Assembly: GCA_017450685.1 (NCBI GenBank)
Contig: JAFSTB010000003.1
Location: 1 to 64,000 of the forward strand
DNA: 64,000 nt
Origin: Paludibacteraceae bacterium
GTDB lineage: Bacteria > Bacteroidota > Bacteroidia > Bacteroidales > Paludibacteraceae
Direction: 5' to 3'
Below, one piece after another: positions 17,901 through 26,108 of the stretch. The first letter of the stretch is position 1. Each line of letters starts with the position of its first letter. The notes beneath the pieces were generated by a model that saw only the letters and a program-made list of their open reading frames with translations, searched no databases and was not told where the DNA came from. The position numbers and the translations under genes are program-made.

Positions 17901-19144
17901 AAGTTAAAGGCAAGGTTATTGTCTTTCATCCGCATCTTGCCAACGAAGATATTGTCAGCCATCTTCCCGTTGATAGTCAGTCCGCGATAAGTGTAACGCT
18001 TATAGGTGAAAGCGTCTAATCTCACTTTGCCGTTCACTTGCCACGGCTTGTCACTGCGATAGCGTGTATCCACGTCGGCGGTGAAAGAGAGGTTACCAAT
18101 CTGTTTGCCGGGGAAGAGACGACCTAAGCGGAAGCGTTTAGTGGTCAGTTTACCTTTCATCCGTATGTCGGCAAAAGAGGTGTCGGCTTGCAGGATACAG
18201 TCGGTGGTGACAGACCCTAAGTCGGTGATGAACACGCCGTTAAGCACGAGGTTCTCCAATCTGCCTTGCAGTATGCCACGGTAGTGTACATCGCCTAAGC
18301 GGTTCAACTCCTGCGGCAGGTGCACAGGGTGCGCCAACACTTCGGAGAGGAGGTCTTGCAAGAGCAACTGATTGCAATACAAGTCCTGACAATCCACTTT
18401 GGCTTCCGTCTTTTGCAGGTTAAGCGGCTCGTTGATATCCACCCTTCCGAGCAACATCCGTTGCCCGTGATAGACTATCTCCAAGCGTTGAGCCACCACC
18501 GTATCCAACGAACCGTAGAACTCACCCTCGGCGTAAGCATTCACACCGTTGAGTTGCATACGCAGCCTAAGAGCATTGAGACGAGCATCAATACTGTCAG
18601 ACGTAAAATAAGGCATACGGAAGTCCGTATTGACGCGACTTATTAACACATCCCTACCCGATGGCAGATGATTATAGCGAAAACGAGCATCGCTCACAGT
18701 CACCTCGTCCAAACTTAGGATAAAAGGGAAATCAGTATGTGTGGTGTCGTTGGAAGCAAAAGCGCGAAGAAGAAAATCTATGTTATTGGAAGCCGTATCT
18801 TGCTTTATATAGACGTAGGGCTCCACCACTTCCACAGAGGGGAAGAGCAGTTGGTCGTCGCGCAAAGCAAAAGGGTTGAACGACACTCCCACACGATTGA
18901 CATAGAGGAGAGTGTCACCCGCCTGATCGCTCATATAAATGCCATAGACATCTAAACGGTTGAGCAAGTGCAGTTTGACACGGTCAATCCTCACCTCCGT
19001 ATGCAAGCCTCGCGACAACTCCACCGTCAGATAACGAGTGACGGCTGTCTGTACTCTGCCTGACTGCACTAAAGCCACTGCCGCAACCAAGGTCATCAGG
19101 GTGCAAGCCAACACAATCAGCACTATGTACAAAGCACGCTTCAT
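14972..19144 (-). CDS. tamB: TamB-like translocation and assembly module protein
   Basis: A very long (1390-residue) inner-membrane-anchored protein of the TamB/DUF490 (AsmA-like bridge) family, which spans the periplasm and is linked to phospholipid transport or outer-membrane protein assembly. There is one N-terminal membrane anchor (about residues 4-26), followed by long repetitive beta-strand segments, and the C-terminal DUF490 domain covers about 1030-1380. I start it at 19144 (MKRALYIV), which matches the family start and lies just after a promoter; the frame could open 17 codons earlier at 19195, but that is upstream of the promoter. Downstream is yifB, upstream mutL. Confidence 0.85.
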   Translation of the reverse strand: MKRALYIVLIVLACTLMTLVAAVALVQSGRVQTAVTRYLTVELSRGLHTEVRIDRVKLHLLNRLDVYGIYMSDQAGDTLLYVNRVGVSFNPFALRDDQLLFPSVEVVEPYVYIKQDTASNNIDFLLRAFASNDTTHTDFPFILSLDEVTVSDARFRYNHLPSGRDVLISRVNTDFRMPYFTSDSIDARLNALRLRMQLNGVNAYAEGEFYGSLDTVVAQRLEIVYHGQRMLLGRVDINEPLNLQKTEAKVDCQDLYCNQLLLQDLLSEVLAHPVHLPQELNRLGDVHYRGILQGRLENLVLNGVFITDLGSVTTDCILQADTSFADIRMKGKLTTKRFRLGRLFPGKQIGNLSFTADVDTRYRSDKPWQVNGKVRLDAFTYKRYTYRGLTINGKMADNIFVGKMRMKDNNLAFNFDGTLDSSNADMPKAECNLVVDHLRLGDLHLIDGTIDQDLRFMSSVKLSAAEGDGLWVDRLQGQVWMDSLWIANRNQTMQMEQMLITLTHKEKTTLIVHSDYLTARMTGDFRWSALPYSIQRFLNETLPTTFSYPRNHTYDNDLEFYCYIKHIDRILPVTSYNRLSIPQTLTIKGSLNDAEGKYDLQFLLPKMNKGNAELQNLTFFMQHERKEALVGLSFTEHTVNYDSTQLRIGDINMSMLTQVRSDSLLSYILFDDVNNADDDNAGISINTHIGKHRRQPAVSVHILPSVFYMRDTVWTLADSHIRYTAADTALIVSDFDLHSASQRVSADGKASARMTDSIHIELEKINLPYFLQYVGINDAIAIDGLVSGWATLYALFSTPMFEANVSVPNAQLNYTSIGDLTATATLDRETHHILIEADAYRNGHHDVHLLGNVIPEDSYWELFINADGADLRLVNFWTEGFLSDIEGKGYGNLHVFGRRLNTWVTAEMYADSAALTIPFTGARYYLSDSIRMDTTNITFPAVHIRDAEGHTGIIRGEITHELFKDFKYHISGQVNNILALDIPYSSQEMYYGKVYASGVVDIKGDEQQTDINVYARTQKKTDFYLCVNTASDASDNSFIEFVDYSKPIYLTPLEKKEKEEKQTSSSKVKLSMVIDATPDATVHVMLDSHNGDGMVGRGEGNLRFTMDAGGDVRLFGTYTMLDGTFSYAVGNIIRRNFSIVGGSSVTWSGDPLSPVLNAAAKYKVTASLRDLFGNDLSQVATNRSSIPVECMLYITGHLFNPVLRFGIELPQSDEAIASQVKAVINSDEMLMRQVVYLLAFNRFFTPEYMQNTSSSVANETYSLLSSTVTGQINAWLSRLTDVVSVGFNFRTDGEGASASQEYETQFQLRPVDRLSINGNFGYRYNDLINRPFYGDVDIEYSLTPNGKIRAKAFTHTVDKYSLKQANTVQGVGFIFRHDFNPKSKKQRKKE

Positions 19145-19152
19145 AAACGCCA

Positions 19153-19184
19153 CAAAATTACGGCGTTTATCTCGATTGTGCAAA
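19153..19184 (-). promoter_or_regulatory. Promoter of tamB, almost leaderless
   Basis: On the minus strand TTTG (19181-19184), 20 bases, then TAATTTTG (19153-19160). Only eight bases separate the -7 box from the ATG at 19144, so the mRNA would have a leader of about five bases or none. Confidence 0.6.
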
Positions 19185-19267
19185 TTTATGCTCAATTTGA
19201 AAAAGGTAACAACCTCTGACTGAACCTGTCAAGCCTAAACCCAACTCGGATATCGTACTGACAGAGG

Positions 19268-21073
19268 TTAAAAGAGACTGTTCAAACGATTGCCTGAGAT
19301 GAACAGCATCACCACTTTGCCGTCAGCGGTATAACGGTAGGCAGGCAAAGCAAACAGATGTCTTACTATATCTTCCATATCCTTGGTTTGCAACTGTTTA
19401 CCGGATGGAATAGCGGCACTCTGCGCTAAGGATGAGGCTATCTGTTCCTTGAACTGCTGTCGGGCTGAACGTTGCTGCTCTCTTAAACGACCAACTATCT
19501 GTTGCAACGAAGCAATAGCCTGACCCGCAGGCAGAATGGCAGGCACTGCCGACAAAGAGAAACTGTATTTAGCCATCCTCTCCAAATCAAAACCTAAGGC
19601 TGACAGTTCGGGCAACACCTCTTCCACCAATGACATATCCTCCGGATTAACATCCCATATATCAGGGAAGAGCAGCGACTGCCTCTCACCGTTATGTTGC
19701 TCTAAACGGCTCATTATCTGTTGGTGCAAGACGCATATATGTGCTCGATGTTGATGGATAAGCAGCACACCGTCTGCCACCGGCAACGCTATGAACCTAC
19801 CCGACACTTGCACCAACTGCTCTTGCCAACCGTCGGTATTCAGCACCGAGCGAATCATCACATCGCTCAACGCCTGTTCGCTCTCCTTATCCTGCAAAGG
19901 CTTATCCTCAACCGCCAAATCGAGCGTAGGCTGCACACGTGAGCCGGCATAGAGTGATTGCCATTGAGAAGGTACGGAAGCACGCCTGTGCTCCGCAAAA
20001 GGATTATAGTCGGTATGCTGACCGCTTAACGGTATTTCCACCTTACCCGACACATCAAAATCAAGCGGTGCCGTCACATTGAACTTACCTAACGACTCAC
20101 GTACCGCGGCTAAGATGATGGGATAGATAAGTTGCTCATCGGCAAACTTTATCTCCGTCTTGGTGGGATGGATATTCACATCTATAGCCTCAGGCGAGAT
20201 GTCAAAATAGATGAAATAGGATGGCGAAAGACCTTGCGGCAACAGACCTTCGTATGCAGACATCACCGCCTTATGGAAATAAGGGTGACGCATATATCTG
20301 CCGTTGACGAAGAAATACTGTTGCGGTGAGCGTGAAGCCTCTTCCGTCTTCCCCACAAAGCCGTGGATAGTGATCAGTTCCGTTTTCGCCTGTATATCCA
20401 CCAGTGCTTGCGTATATTGGTGTCGCTGTGTCTTGCCGAACAATGCTTCAATGCGCTGTTTCTCTGTGGCAGCAGGCAAGTCGAGCAGTATCTCGTCCTG
20501 GCTGACGAAGGTGAACTGCACCTGCGGATAGACCAGCACAATGCGATAGAAAGCCTGCAATAGGTTGCGCAGTTCCGTTTGGTCGGACTTAAGGAACTTG
20601 CGCCGTGCAGGTACATTGAAGAAGAGGTTGCTTACTCGTATGTTAGTGCCTACCGGACATTGCACAGGCTCTTGCCGCATCACCTGCGAACCGTGTATCT
20701 CCAGCAGTGTACCTAACTCCGCGTCTTTCGTTCGGGTCTGCAACTGCACTTGTGCCACGGCACATATACTGGGTAACGCCTCGCCCCGAAAACCCATAGT
20801 GTGCAGAGAGAACAGATCAGAAGCCTGCTTTATCTTGGAAGTGGCATGCCGCTCAAATGCCATACGAGCATCCGTGTCACTCATACCGCAGCCATTGTCA
20901 ATCACTTGCAACAGGGTGCGACCGGCATCGCGCACAATAACCTGTACACGAGTGGCACCGGCATCCAAAGCGTTCTCCACCAACTCTTTCAAACAACTGG
21001 CAGGACGCTGAATAACCTCACCTGCCGCTATCTGATTAGCCACATTATCGGGCAAAAGACGAACAACATCCAT
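19268..21073 (-). CDS. mutL: DNA mismatch repair protein MutL
   Basis: The 601-residue ATPase partner of MutS. The GHKL ATPase domain has E-N (LKELVENALDAGA), DNGCGM and GFRGEAL motifs in the first 105 residues. The transducer domain follows to about 330 (DVNIHPTKTEIKF), then a linker and a C-terminal dimerisation domain. The region that carries DQHxAxE endonuclease motifs in many bacteria reads LLIHQHRAHICVL here, so the leading aspartate is replaced by histidine. mutS lies 30 kb away at 50-53 kb. The tamB promoter lies just downstream, so the two genes need not be co-transcribed. Confidence 0.92.
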   Translation of the reverse strand: MDVVRLLPDNVANQIAAGEVIQRPASCLKELVENALDAGATRVQVIVRDAGRTLLQVIDNGCGMSDTDARMAFERHATSKIKQASDLFSLHTMGFRGEALPSICAVAQVQLQTRTKDAELGTLLEIHGSQVMRQEPVQCPVGTNIRVSNLFFNVPARRKFLKSDQTELRNLLQAFYRIVLVYPQVQFTFVSQDEILLDLPAATEKQRIEALFGKTQRHQYTQALVDIQAKTELITIHGFVGKTEEASRSPQQYFFVNGRYMRHPYFHKAVMSAYEGLLPQGLSPSYFIYFDISPEAIDVNIHPTKTEIKFADEQLIYPIILAAVRESLGKFNVTAPLDFDVSGKVEIPLSGQHTDYNPFAEHRRASVPSQWQSLYAGSRVQPTLDLAVEDKPLQDKESEQALSDVMIRSVLNTDGWQEQLVQVSGRFIALPVADGVLLIHQHRAHICVLHQQIMSRLEQHNGERQSLLFPDIWDVNPEDMSLVEEVLPELSALGFDLERMAKYSFSLSAVPAILPAGQAIASLQQIVGRLREQQRSARQQFKEQIASSLAQSAAIPSGKQLQTKDMEDIVRHLFALPAYRYTADGKVVMLFISGNRLNSLF

Positions 21074-21110
21074 CTCGCTATCCTCACATTAAACAGAGTT
21101 CACTTACACA

Positions 21111-21353
21111 CTAAAAATACCACGTGATAAACAGATAGACGAGCAACACACCTAACGCCGCACTCAACCAAAAAGTGAGTCGTGAGACGTGACTCATCTT
21201 CGTAGGCGGACGGTTTTGCTCCATCTGCTCACGCAGGTTTTTCTGACGAAGGCGCGCAAGTTTATCCTTGCGCGCCTCTTTATCCGCATCGTAGTAAATG
21301 GGGCGATAGTCCCAACCACGAGGCTTATTTAGTTTCGGAAATAATACCGACAT
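21111..21353 (-). CDS. Small single-pass membrane protein, conserved in Bacteroidales
   Basis: An 80-residue protein with a Pro/Arg-rich start (LNKPRGWDYRPIYYD), a highly charged helix (about 23-50) and one C-terminal membrane segment (about 60-79). The topology would be tail-anchored with the charged part in the cytoplasm. It starts directly after the stop codon of the OmpA/TPR lipoprotein and sits just before mutL, all in one direction. I recognise similar short proteins next to mutL in related genomes but know of no function. Confidence 0.7.
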   Translation of the reverse strand: MSVLFPKLNKPRGWDYRPIYYDADKEARKDKLARLRQKNLREQMEQNRPPTKMSHVSRLTFWLSAALGVLLVYLFITWYF

Positions 21354-23048
21354 TTATTTTACGATTGCAGCAAATTGGCTGTCTTCCATATATTTAGCGA
21401 ACTCAATATCTTTCTGAGCGCGTGCTTTGAGCGAACCGTTCATTTCAACGGCTTTCTTCATGTTGTTGTACACGCCGTCACGGTCGTTGGTGCGAGCCGA
21501 AACGATAGCGCAGAGATAATAAGTGGTGCCATTGGGGTTCTGAACGGCTGCCAAGGTCTTGCGAGCACCGGCATAGTCCTCATTCAGAATCTGTTGAACA
21601 GCGGCGTTGTTAGAAACGTTGTTCTTGCCATATTGAGAGGTGGCTTTCTTGTACTCACCGGTCATAGTGTAGTAAGTACCCATTGCAGAAGCCATATCAC
21701 CTTCAGTGTTGCCGGCTTTGCCAAGATACTCATGAGCCTTTGCCATATCGCCGTCAATCATAGCAGCCACACCTGCGTTGTAGTTAACGTTAGCATTGGT
21801 GGGAGCAATGGTGAGAGCCTTAGCATAGCAGCGACGAGCCTCTTGGATATTGCCTTGCTGTTGGTAGCACATACCGAGGTTGTTCCAGCCACGATAGTCA
21901 TTGCCATAGATCTGGGTCACTTTCTCATAGATGGCTTTCTTCTCGTTCACGTTCTGAGTGAGGGTGGCAGCATAGAGCAACTCTTCCACTGTCAGAGCCT
22001 TAGCATCGTTCTTTGCCAAAGCGGCTATCTCTTCGTCTGATTTGCCGATGATGTCGGTGGTCAGGATAAGACGGCTGCGACGGAGTGCAGGCAGAATGTC
22101 GGTGGCAATGTTTTGATAAACGGCTGCCAAGTTCTTAATCTGTGCCTCACGCTCTTCGGGGTCGGAATACATTTGCAGAACACGCAGAACCAACTCTTTA
22201 TCTTGGATATTGCTGCCTTCCAATTGTTTTTGGAAACCTTCCCAGTCTTCAGCAGTGATATTGGACTCGATATCCTTGCTCACTTTGTTTTGACGGAGCA
22301 TACGTTGCAAGTAACTTTGTGCGTTGGCTTGACGGCTCTTAGCGAGGTTGGTGTTCAGTTGCAGACCACCATCGGGACTTGCATAACCGGAAACTTCCAG
22401 TTTGTTAATCTCTTTGTTTTCAGCCTTGTTAGCGTCAAGGATAGCAGCCTTCAGGTCTTTCATCTCCTGAGTTGACAGCTGTGAGCCACGGAGGTTAGAC
22501 TGTTGGATAAGGAACAGAATGTCAGCCTCTTGCATCTCTTGGATGATGCGTTGGAACTTGTCGGGAGTAACTTGTGCTTTCACCTCTTGAGGATCAACGA
22601 GCATAGCGGTGTAGTTAACGCCGTCAGCCACTTTCTCTTCAGGAACGGAAAGGGTGTAAGGTTTGTTGCCTTTACGAGCCTCATAGCGAAGCCACAACTC
22701 GGCTTGAGCCATCTCAGGAACGAAGTCAAAACTTACTGATTGTGAGAAAGTGCCACCTAATTTGTAGTTCACTGTCTTACCGTTTTCTTTCACGCGCTCG
22801 CCGATGTAAGTAACAGGAGTACCTAACACCTCTTTACCGGCGTATTTAAGAACGGGGGTAACAACAAGCACACCTTTCTTAGCGAAAGATTTTTTGGGGA
22901 ATGTACCCGTTATTTCCACGTTAATCTTACCACCAACCACGGTCATAGGATTGGGATTTGCGGTGATTTGACGCGGCGATGTGGGAGCACCGCATGAGGT
23001 CAACATTGCCATTGCAATGATGGTCGCAAAAAAGAGAATTTTTTTCAT
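21354..23048 (-). CDS. OmpA-like/TPR lipoprotein
   Basis: A 564-residue outer-membrane or periplasmic lipoprotein. The lipobox is LTSC at about residue 19 from the start at 23048. A beta-rich N-terminal half follows. An OmpA-like peptidoglycan-binding domain lies about 220-330 (VSGYASPDGG...NLAKSRQANAQSYLQ), and TPR-like helical repeats fill about 370-560 (WNNLGMCYQQQGNIQEARRCYAKAL). The frame begins 26 codons earlier at 23126, but that part has no signal features and lies over the promoter. It may link the outer membrane to the wall; some relatives are associated with type IX secretion or surface assembly. Partner unknown. Confidence 0.8.
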   Translation of the reverse strand: MKKILFFATIIAMAMLTSCGAPTSPRQITANPNPMTVVGGKINVEITGTFPKKSFAKKGVLVVTPVLKYAGKEVLGTPVTYIGERVKENGKTVNYKLGGTFSQSVSFDFVPEMAQAELWLRYEARKGNKPYTLSVPEEKVADGVNYTAMLVDPQEVKAQVTPDKFQRIIQEMQEADILFLIQQSNLRGSQLSTQEMKDLKAAILDANKAENKEINKLEVSGYASPDGGLQLNTNLAKSRQANAQSYLQRMLRQNKVSKDIESNITAEDWEGFQKQLEGSNIQDKELVLRVLQMYSDPEEREAQIKNLAAVYQNIATDILPALRRSRLILTTDIIGKSDEEIAALAKNDAKALTVEELLYAATLTQNVNEKKAIYEKVTQIYGNDYRGWNNLGMCYQQQGNIQEARRCYAKALTIAPTNANVNYNAGVAAMIDGDMAKAHEYLGKAGNTEGDMASAMGTYYTMTGEYKKATSQYGKNNVSNNAAVQQILNEDYAGARKTLAAVQNPNGTTYYLCAIVSARTNDRDGVYNNMKKAVEMNGSLKARAQKDIEFAKYMEDSQFAAIVK

Positions 23049-23134
23049 AAACAATTGTTTGTTATTAATTTTTTGTTTGTCTTTATATCCTTTTTTATTA
23101 AGCACATACGATAGCATAGTGTGCATAACGGCTG

Positions 23135-23165
23135 CAAAATTACGGCATATATTTCAATTGCGCAA
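23135..23165 (-). promoter_or_regulatory. Promoter of the OmpA/TPR lipoprotein
   Basis: On the minus strand TTG (23163-23165), 20 bases and TAATTTTG (23135-23142). The expected leader is about 80 bases. Confidence 0.55.
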
Positions 23166-23235
23166 GAATTTGCAAAATAATTTTATGAAAATAAGGAAAA
23201 AATCAATTATTTAACACTTTTTAGGTTATAATTTG

Positions 23236-23243
23236 TATCTTTG
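23236..23243 (+). promoter_or_regulatory. Probable -7 box upstream of the 23.3 kb operon
   Basis: TATCTTTG fits the Bacteroidota -7 element and lies 46 bases upstream of the ATG at 23290. No good -33 TTG was found at the usual distance, so this call is weaker than the others. Confidence 0.4.
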
Positions 23244-23289
23244 CAACGATTTTGAAAAGACCACACTTTTTACGTAATATTTGCCGAAA

Positions 23290-24039
23290 ATGTTTGATTT
23301 GTTCCGCAATATTTGTTCACGCCGTTGGTGCATAGCAACACCTTTATTATGTCTGTTTATCTCCCTACTCGTAGGCAGTTGTCAGTCGAAGCCTAAGAAA
23401 GTGGATGTATTGCGTGAAGAGAAGCGCGTAAAAGACAGTGTTGCATTGGCACGTGCGCAGATGTCGGTGGCATACGCCGACTCCCTTTTGCCGTGTTTGC
23501 AACAGGAAGCCGACTCGCTGCTTAAGTTGTTCCGCTATGAGAAGAACGAACAGTGGGAAGACCACGGAAGGTATGTGCACCGCCTTTTGCAGACTTCGCA
23601 GAACACGCAGCGCAACTACCTGCAACCCGTTTTGCAGGACAACGGCGTACTCAGCATGCAGAGTTTTTACTATGGCAGTCGTGCCATTGAGCACCATACA
23701 GTCAAACTGTCGGCAGGTGAGGTATGGGTGGCTAAAGAGGGCAGCAACCACACTTTTGAGGCTGAAGGCATACACGAGATAGTGACCATTCAAGGAGATG
23801 ACGCTTTGCAACTGCTACGGTTCATAGCAGAGTATCAACACGATAGAGTATTGGTCACGCTTCAAGGGAAACAGAAAGCAACCTATTATTTGCAAAAAAA
23901 CGAAAAACAAGCACTAACCGACACTTACCATCTGGCTCTGGTAATGCACGATATCCTAACCTTAGAGCAGAATGTGAAAGTGTCTAACCGCCAAATAGAG
24001 GCACTAAAATTACGAAGAGATGGCAGAAACAACTTATGA
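23290..24039 (+). CDS. Putative lipoprotein of unknown function
   Basis: A 249-residue protein with a charged start, a hydrophobic segment and lipobox LVGSC (cysteine near residue 31). Residues about 38-110 are rich in charged and leucine residues and look helical, perhaps coiled-coil; the rest is mixed alpha/beta and ends in a basic tail. ATG at 23290 is chosen over an in-frame TTG at 23281. It overlaps the following SRPBCC gene by 20 bases, so the two are probably co-translated. No motif suggests a reaction. Confidence 0.65.
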   Translation: MFDLFRNICSRRWCIATPLLCLFISLLVGSCQSKPKKVDVLREEKRVKDSVALARAQMSVAYADSLLPCLQQEADSLLKLFRYEKNEQWEDHGRYVHRLLQTSQNTQRNYLQPVLQDNGVLSMQSFYYGSRAIEHHTVKLSAGEVWVAKEGSNHTFEAEGIHEIVTIQGDDALQLLRFIAEYQHDRVLVTLQGKQKATYYLQKNEKQALTDTYHLALVMHDILTLEQNVKVSNRQIEALKLRRDGRNNL

Positions 24040-24454
24040 AAGTAAAGTGTGTTCGTCGCCTAACGATGCGCATACTATCTATACGGTGTTGAGCAACTTG
24101 GAGAACCTCAACCGAGTGAAAGACCTATTGCCGCAAGACAAGGTGCAAGAGTTGGAAATAAGCCCTGACACCATCAAGATGAAGATTGACGGTTTGGGTC
24201 AGAAGATCACCATTCGCTTGGTGGATACTATCCCGGATAACACCGTCAAGTTGCAAGTGGACACACCTTTTATGCCTGTCACTGTGTGGATTCAACTTAA
24301 AGAGGTGCATCCTGTTGACACACGCATCAAACTGACCTTGCGTGCCGACTTTCCGCTGATGATAAAAATGATGATTGGCGGTAAGATGCAGACAGGGCTG
24401 GATGAAGCAGCACGTATGTTGGCACAGTTCCCATATAGAGAATGGGCTATGTAA
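24020..24454 (+). CDS. SRPBCC-fold protein
   Basis: A 144-residue protein that looks like a START/SRPBCC (Bet v1-like) ligand-binding fold: an N-terminal strand (TYESKVCSS), two short helices, then alternating strands ending in a long C-terminal helix (LDEAARMLAQFPYREWAM). Such small single-domain forms are common in Bacteroidales next to lipid or envelope genes. It overlaps the upstream lipoprotein gene and is followed after 37 bases by psd, which hints at a hydrophobic ligand. The ligand is not known. Confidence 0.65.
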   Translation: MAETTYESKVCSSPNDAHTIYTVLSNLENLNRVKDLLPQDKVQELEISPDTIKMKIDGLGQKITIRLVDTIPDNTVKLQVDTPFMPVTVWIQLKEVHPVDTRIKLTLRADFPLMIKMMIGGKMQTGLDEAARMLAQFPYREWAM

Positions 24455-24491
24455 AGAAACAGCCATTATAAAACTTATAAACGATACAACT

Positions 24492-25175
24492 ATGAAGATT
24501 GTTCGCATACACCGCGAGGGACGCACCATTATCCTCTCTTTCGTTTTGATGATTTTGCTTATGCACATACCTATATATATGTATGCGCCATTGTTCGTAT
24601 TTATTGCTACCTTAGTGATAATGGCTGCTATGTTGGCTTTTGTCACCTATTTTTTCCGCAACCCAGTACGCGTTTTGGACATGGACGATCCGCACCTGAT
24701 GGTAGCCCCTGCCGACGGTCGTGTGGTGGTGGTGGAGCCGGTGATGGAAAACGAGTATTTTCACGAAGAGCGTCTGCAAGTGAGCATCTTTATGTCACCT
24801 TTCAATGTGCATGCCAACTGGTATCCGATAGAGGGTGATGTTTTAGAAAGCAGTCATCAGAAAGGTCGTCATCGCGGTGCGTGGTTGCCTAAGTCGTCCA
24901 CCGAGAACGAACGCAGTTTGGTGGTTATCAAAACGCCTTTTAATGCCATCATTGCTCTGCGACAAGTGGCAGGTGCTATGGCAAGACGTATTGTGACATA
25001 CGCCAAACAAGGCGACAAAGCCAAGCGAAACGAACATCTCGGTTTTATTAAGTTCGGTTCACGCGTGGATCTCTATCTGCCGCTCAACACAGAGATGTTA
25101 GTGGGGTGCGGCGACCATGTAAGAGGCAATGAGACACTCATTGCCCGACTCATTCCCGAAGGTAAGAATAAATAA
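24492..25175 (+). CDS. psd: Phosphatidylserine decarboxylase
   Basis: Converts phosphatidylserine to phosphatidylethanolamine at the inner membrane. This is the short, archaeal/Bacteroidota-type enzyme of 227 residues: two N-terminal membrane segments (about 14-55), then the catalytic domain with APADGRVV near 77 and SIFMSPFNVHANW near 105. The Gly-Ser of KFGSRVD near residue 190 is the expected self-cleavage point that yields the pyruvoyl cofactor. The start at 24492 has a plausible upstream spacing; an in-frame codon at 24375 lies inside the SRPBCC gene. Followed after 16 bases by deoC. Confidence 0.9.
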   Translation: MKIVRIHREGRTIILSFVLMILLMHIPIYMYAPLFVFIATLVIMAAMLAFVTYFFRNPVRVLDMDDPHLMVAPADGRVVVVEPVMENEYFHEERLQVSIFMSPFNVHANWYPIEGDVLESSHQKGRHRGAWLPKSSTENERSLVVIKTPFNAIIALRQVAGAMARRIVTYAKQGDKAKRNEHLGFIKFGSRVDLYLPLNTEMLVGCGDHVRGNETLIARLIPEGKNK

Positions 25176-25191
25176 TATTATATTTTTCAAC

Positions 25192-26070
25192 ATGAATAAT
25201 ATCAACGAATTACTATCTGCTTATCCGTTCGCACAAACCGACGAACAGGTTAAGCATGCCACCGCAACGCTTCTTCGTGAGCACGCCCAAGAGAATAATA
25301 ACAAAGAGGTATGGAAACAATGTCTGAGTCAGATTGACCTCACCACCTTGAATGTTGATGACACCGTGACTAAAGTACGCACTATGGCAGAGCGTGTCAA
25401 TGAGTTTAAGTCGCACTATCCCGACCTGCCCAATGTGGCTGCTTTGTGTGTCTATCCCGAACTGGTGGCAACAGCCCGTGAGGCACTCACCGCACCGATA
25501 GGTATAGCAGCGGTGTCTGCAGGTTTTCCGGCTTCGCAAACGTTTATAGAGGTGAAGGTGGCTGAGTCGGCTATGGCAGTCAGAGCCGGTGCTACGGAAA
25601 TAGACATCGTCCTCTCGGTGGGCAAGTTCCTCGAAGGCAATTATCAAGAGGTGTTCGACGAGATACGCGAACTAAAAGATGCCGTTCGCAACGCACACCT
25701 GAAAGTGATATTAGAGACGGGAGCATTGAAGACTGCCGAGAACATCTGGAAAGCCTCTATTCTGGCTATGGCTGCCGGTGCCGACTTCATCAAGACCTCC
25801 ACAGGCAAGATCGCCGTTAATGCCACACCTGAGGCTGCATACGTTATGTGCAACGCCATAAAAGAGTGGAACAACCGCACGGGAGAGAAAGTGAACTTCA
25901 AACCAGCAGGCGGCGTGAGCACCACCAATGAGGCAGTGCAATACTATACCATAGTGAAAGAGATATTAGGCAGTCAATGGCTTAATAACCAATCGTTCCG
26001 CTTTGGTGCAAGCCGCTTGGCAAACAACCTGCTCACCTCTATTCAAGGCACAGAGACCAAGTTCTTCTAA
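25192..26070 (+). CDS. deoC: Deoxyribose-phosphate aldolase
   Basis: Cleaves 2-deoxyribose-5-phosphate to glyceraldehyde-3-phosphate and acetaldehyde in deoxynucleoside breakdown. A class I TIM-barrel aldolase of 292 residues. The Schiff-base lysine lies in GADFIKTSTGK (about residue 205), a second conserved lysine in VNFKPAGGV (about 235), and the early LKVILETG strand is intact. The start at 25192 is chosen because a longer frame would overlap psd. Last gene of the plus-strand run and convergent with the pseudouridine synthase. Confidence 0.93.
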   Translation: MNNINELLSAYPFAQTDEQVKHATATLLREHAQENNNKEVWKQCLSQIDLTTLNVDDTVTKVRTMAERVNEFKSHYPDLPNVAALCVYPELVATAREALTAPIGIAAVSAGFPASQTFIEVKVAESAMAVRAGATEIDIVLSVGKFLEGNYQEVFDEIRELKDAVRNAHLKVILETGALKTAENIWKASILAMAAGADFIKTSTGKIAVNATPEAAYVMCNAIKEWNNRTGEKVNFKPAGGVSTTNEAVQYYTIVKEILGSQWLNNQSFRFGASRLANNLLTSIQGTETKFF

Positions 26071-26108
26071 CACGCTTTTTGCATTGCTACAAGCAGTAAT
26101 GTTTTGCC

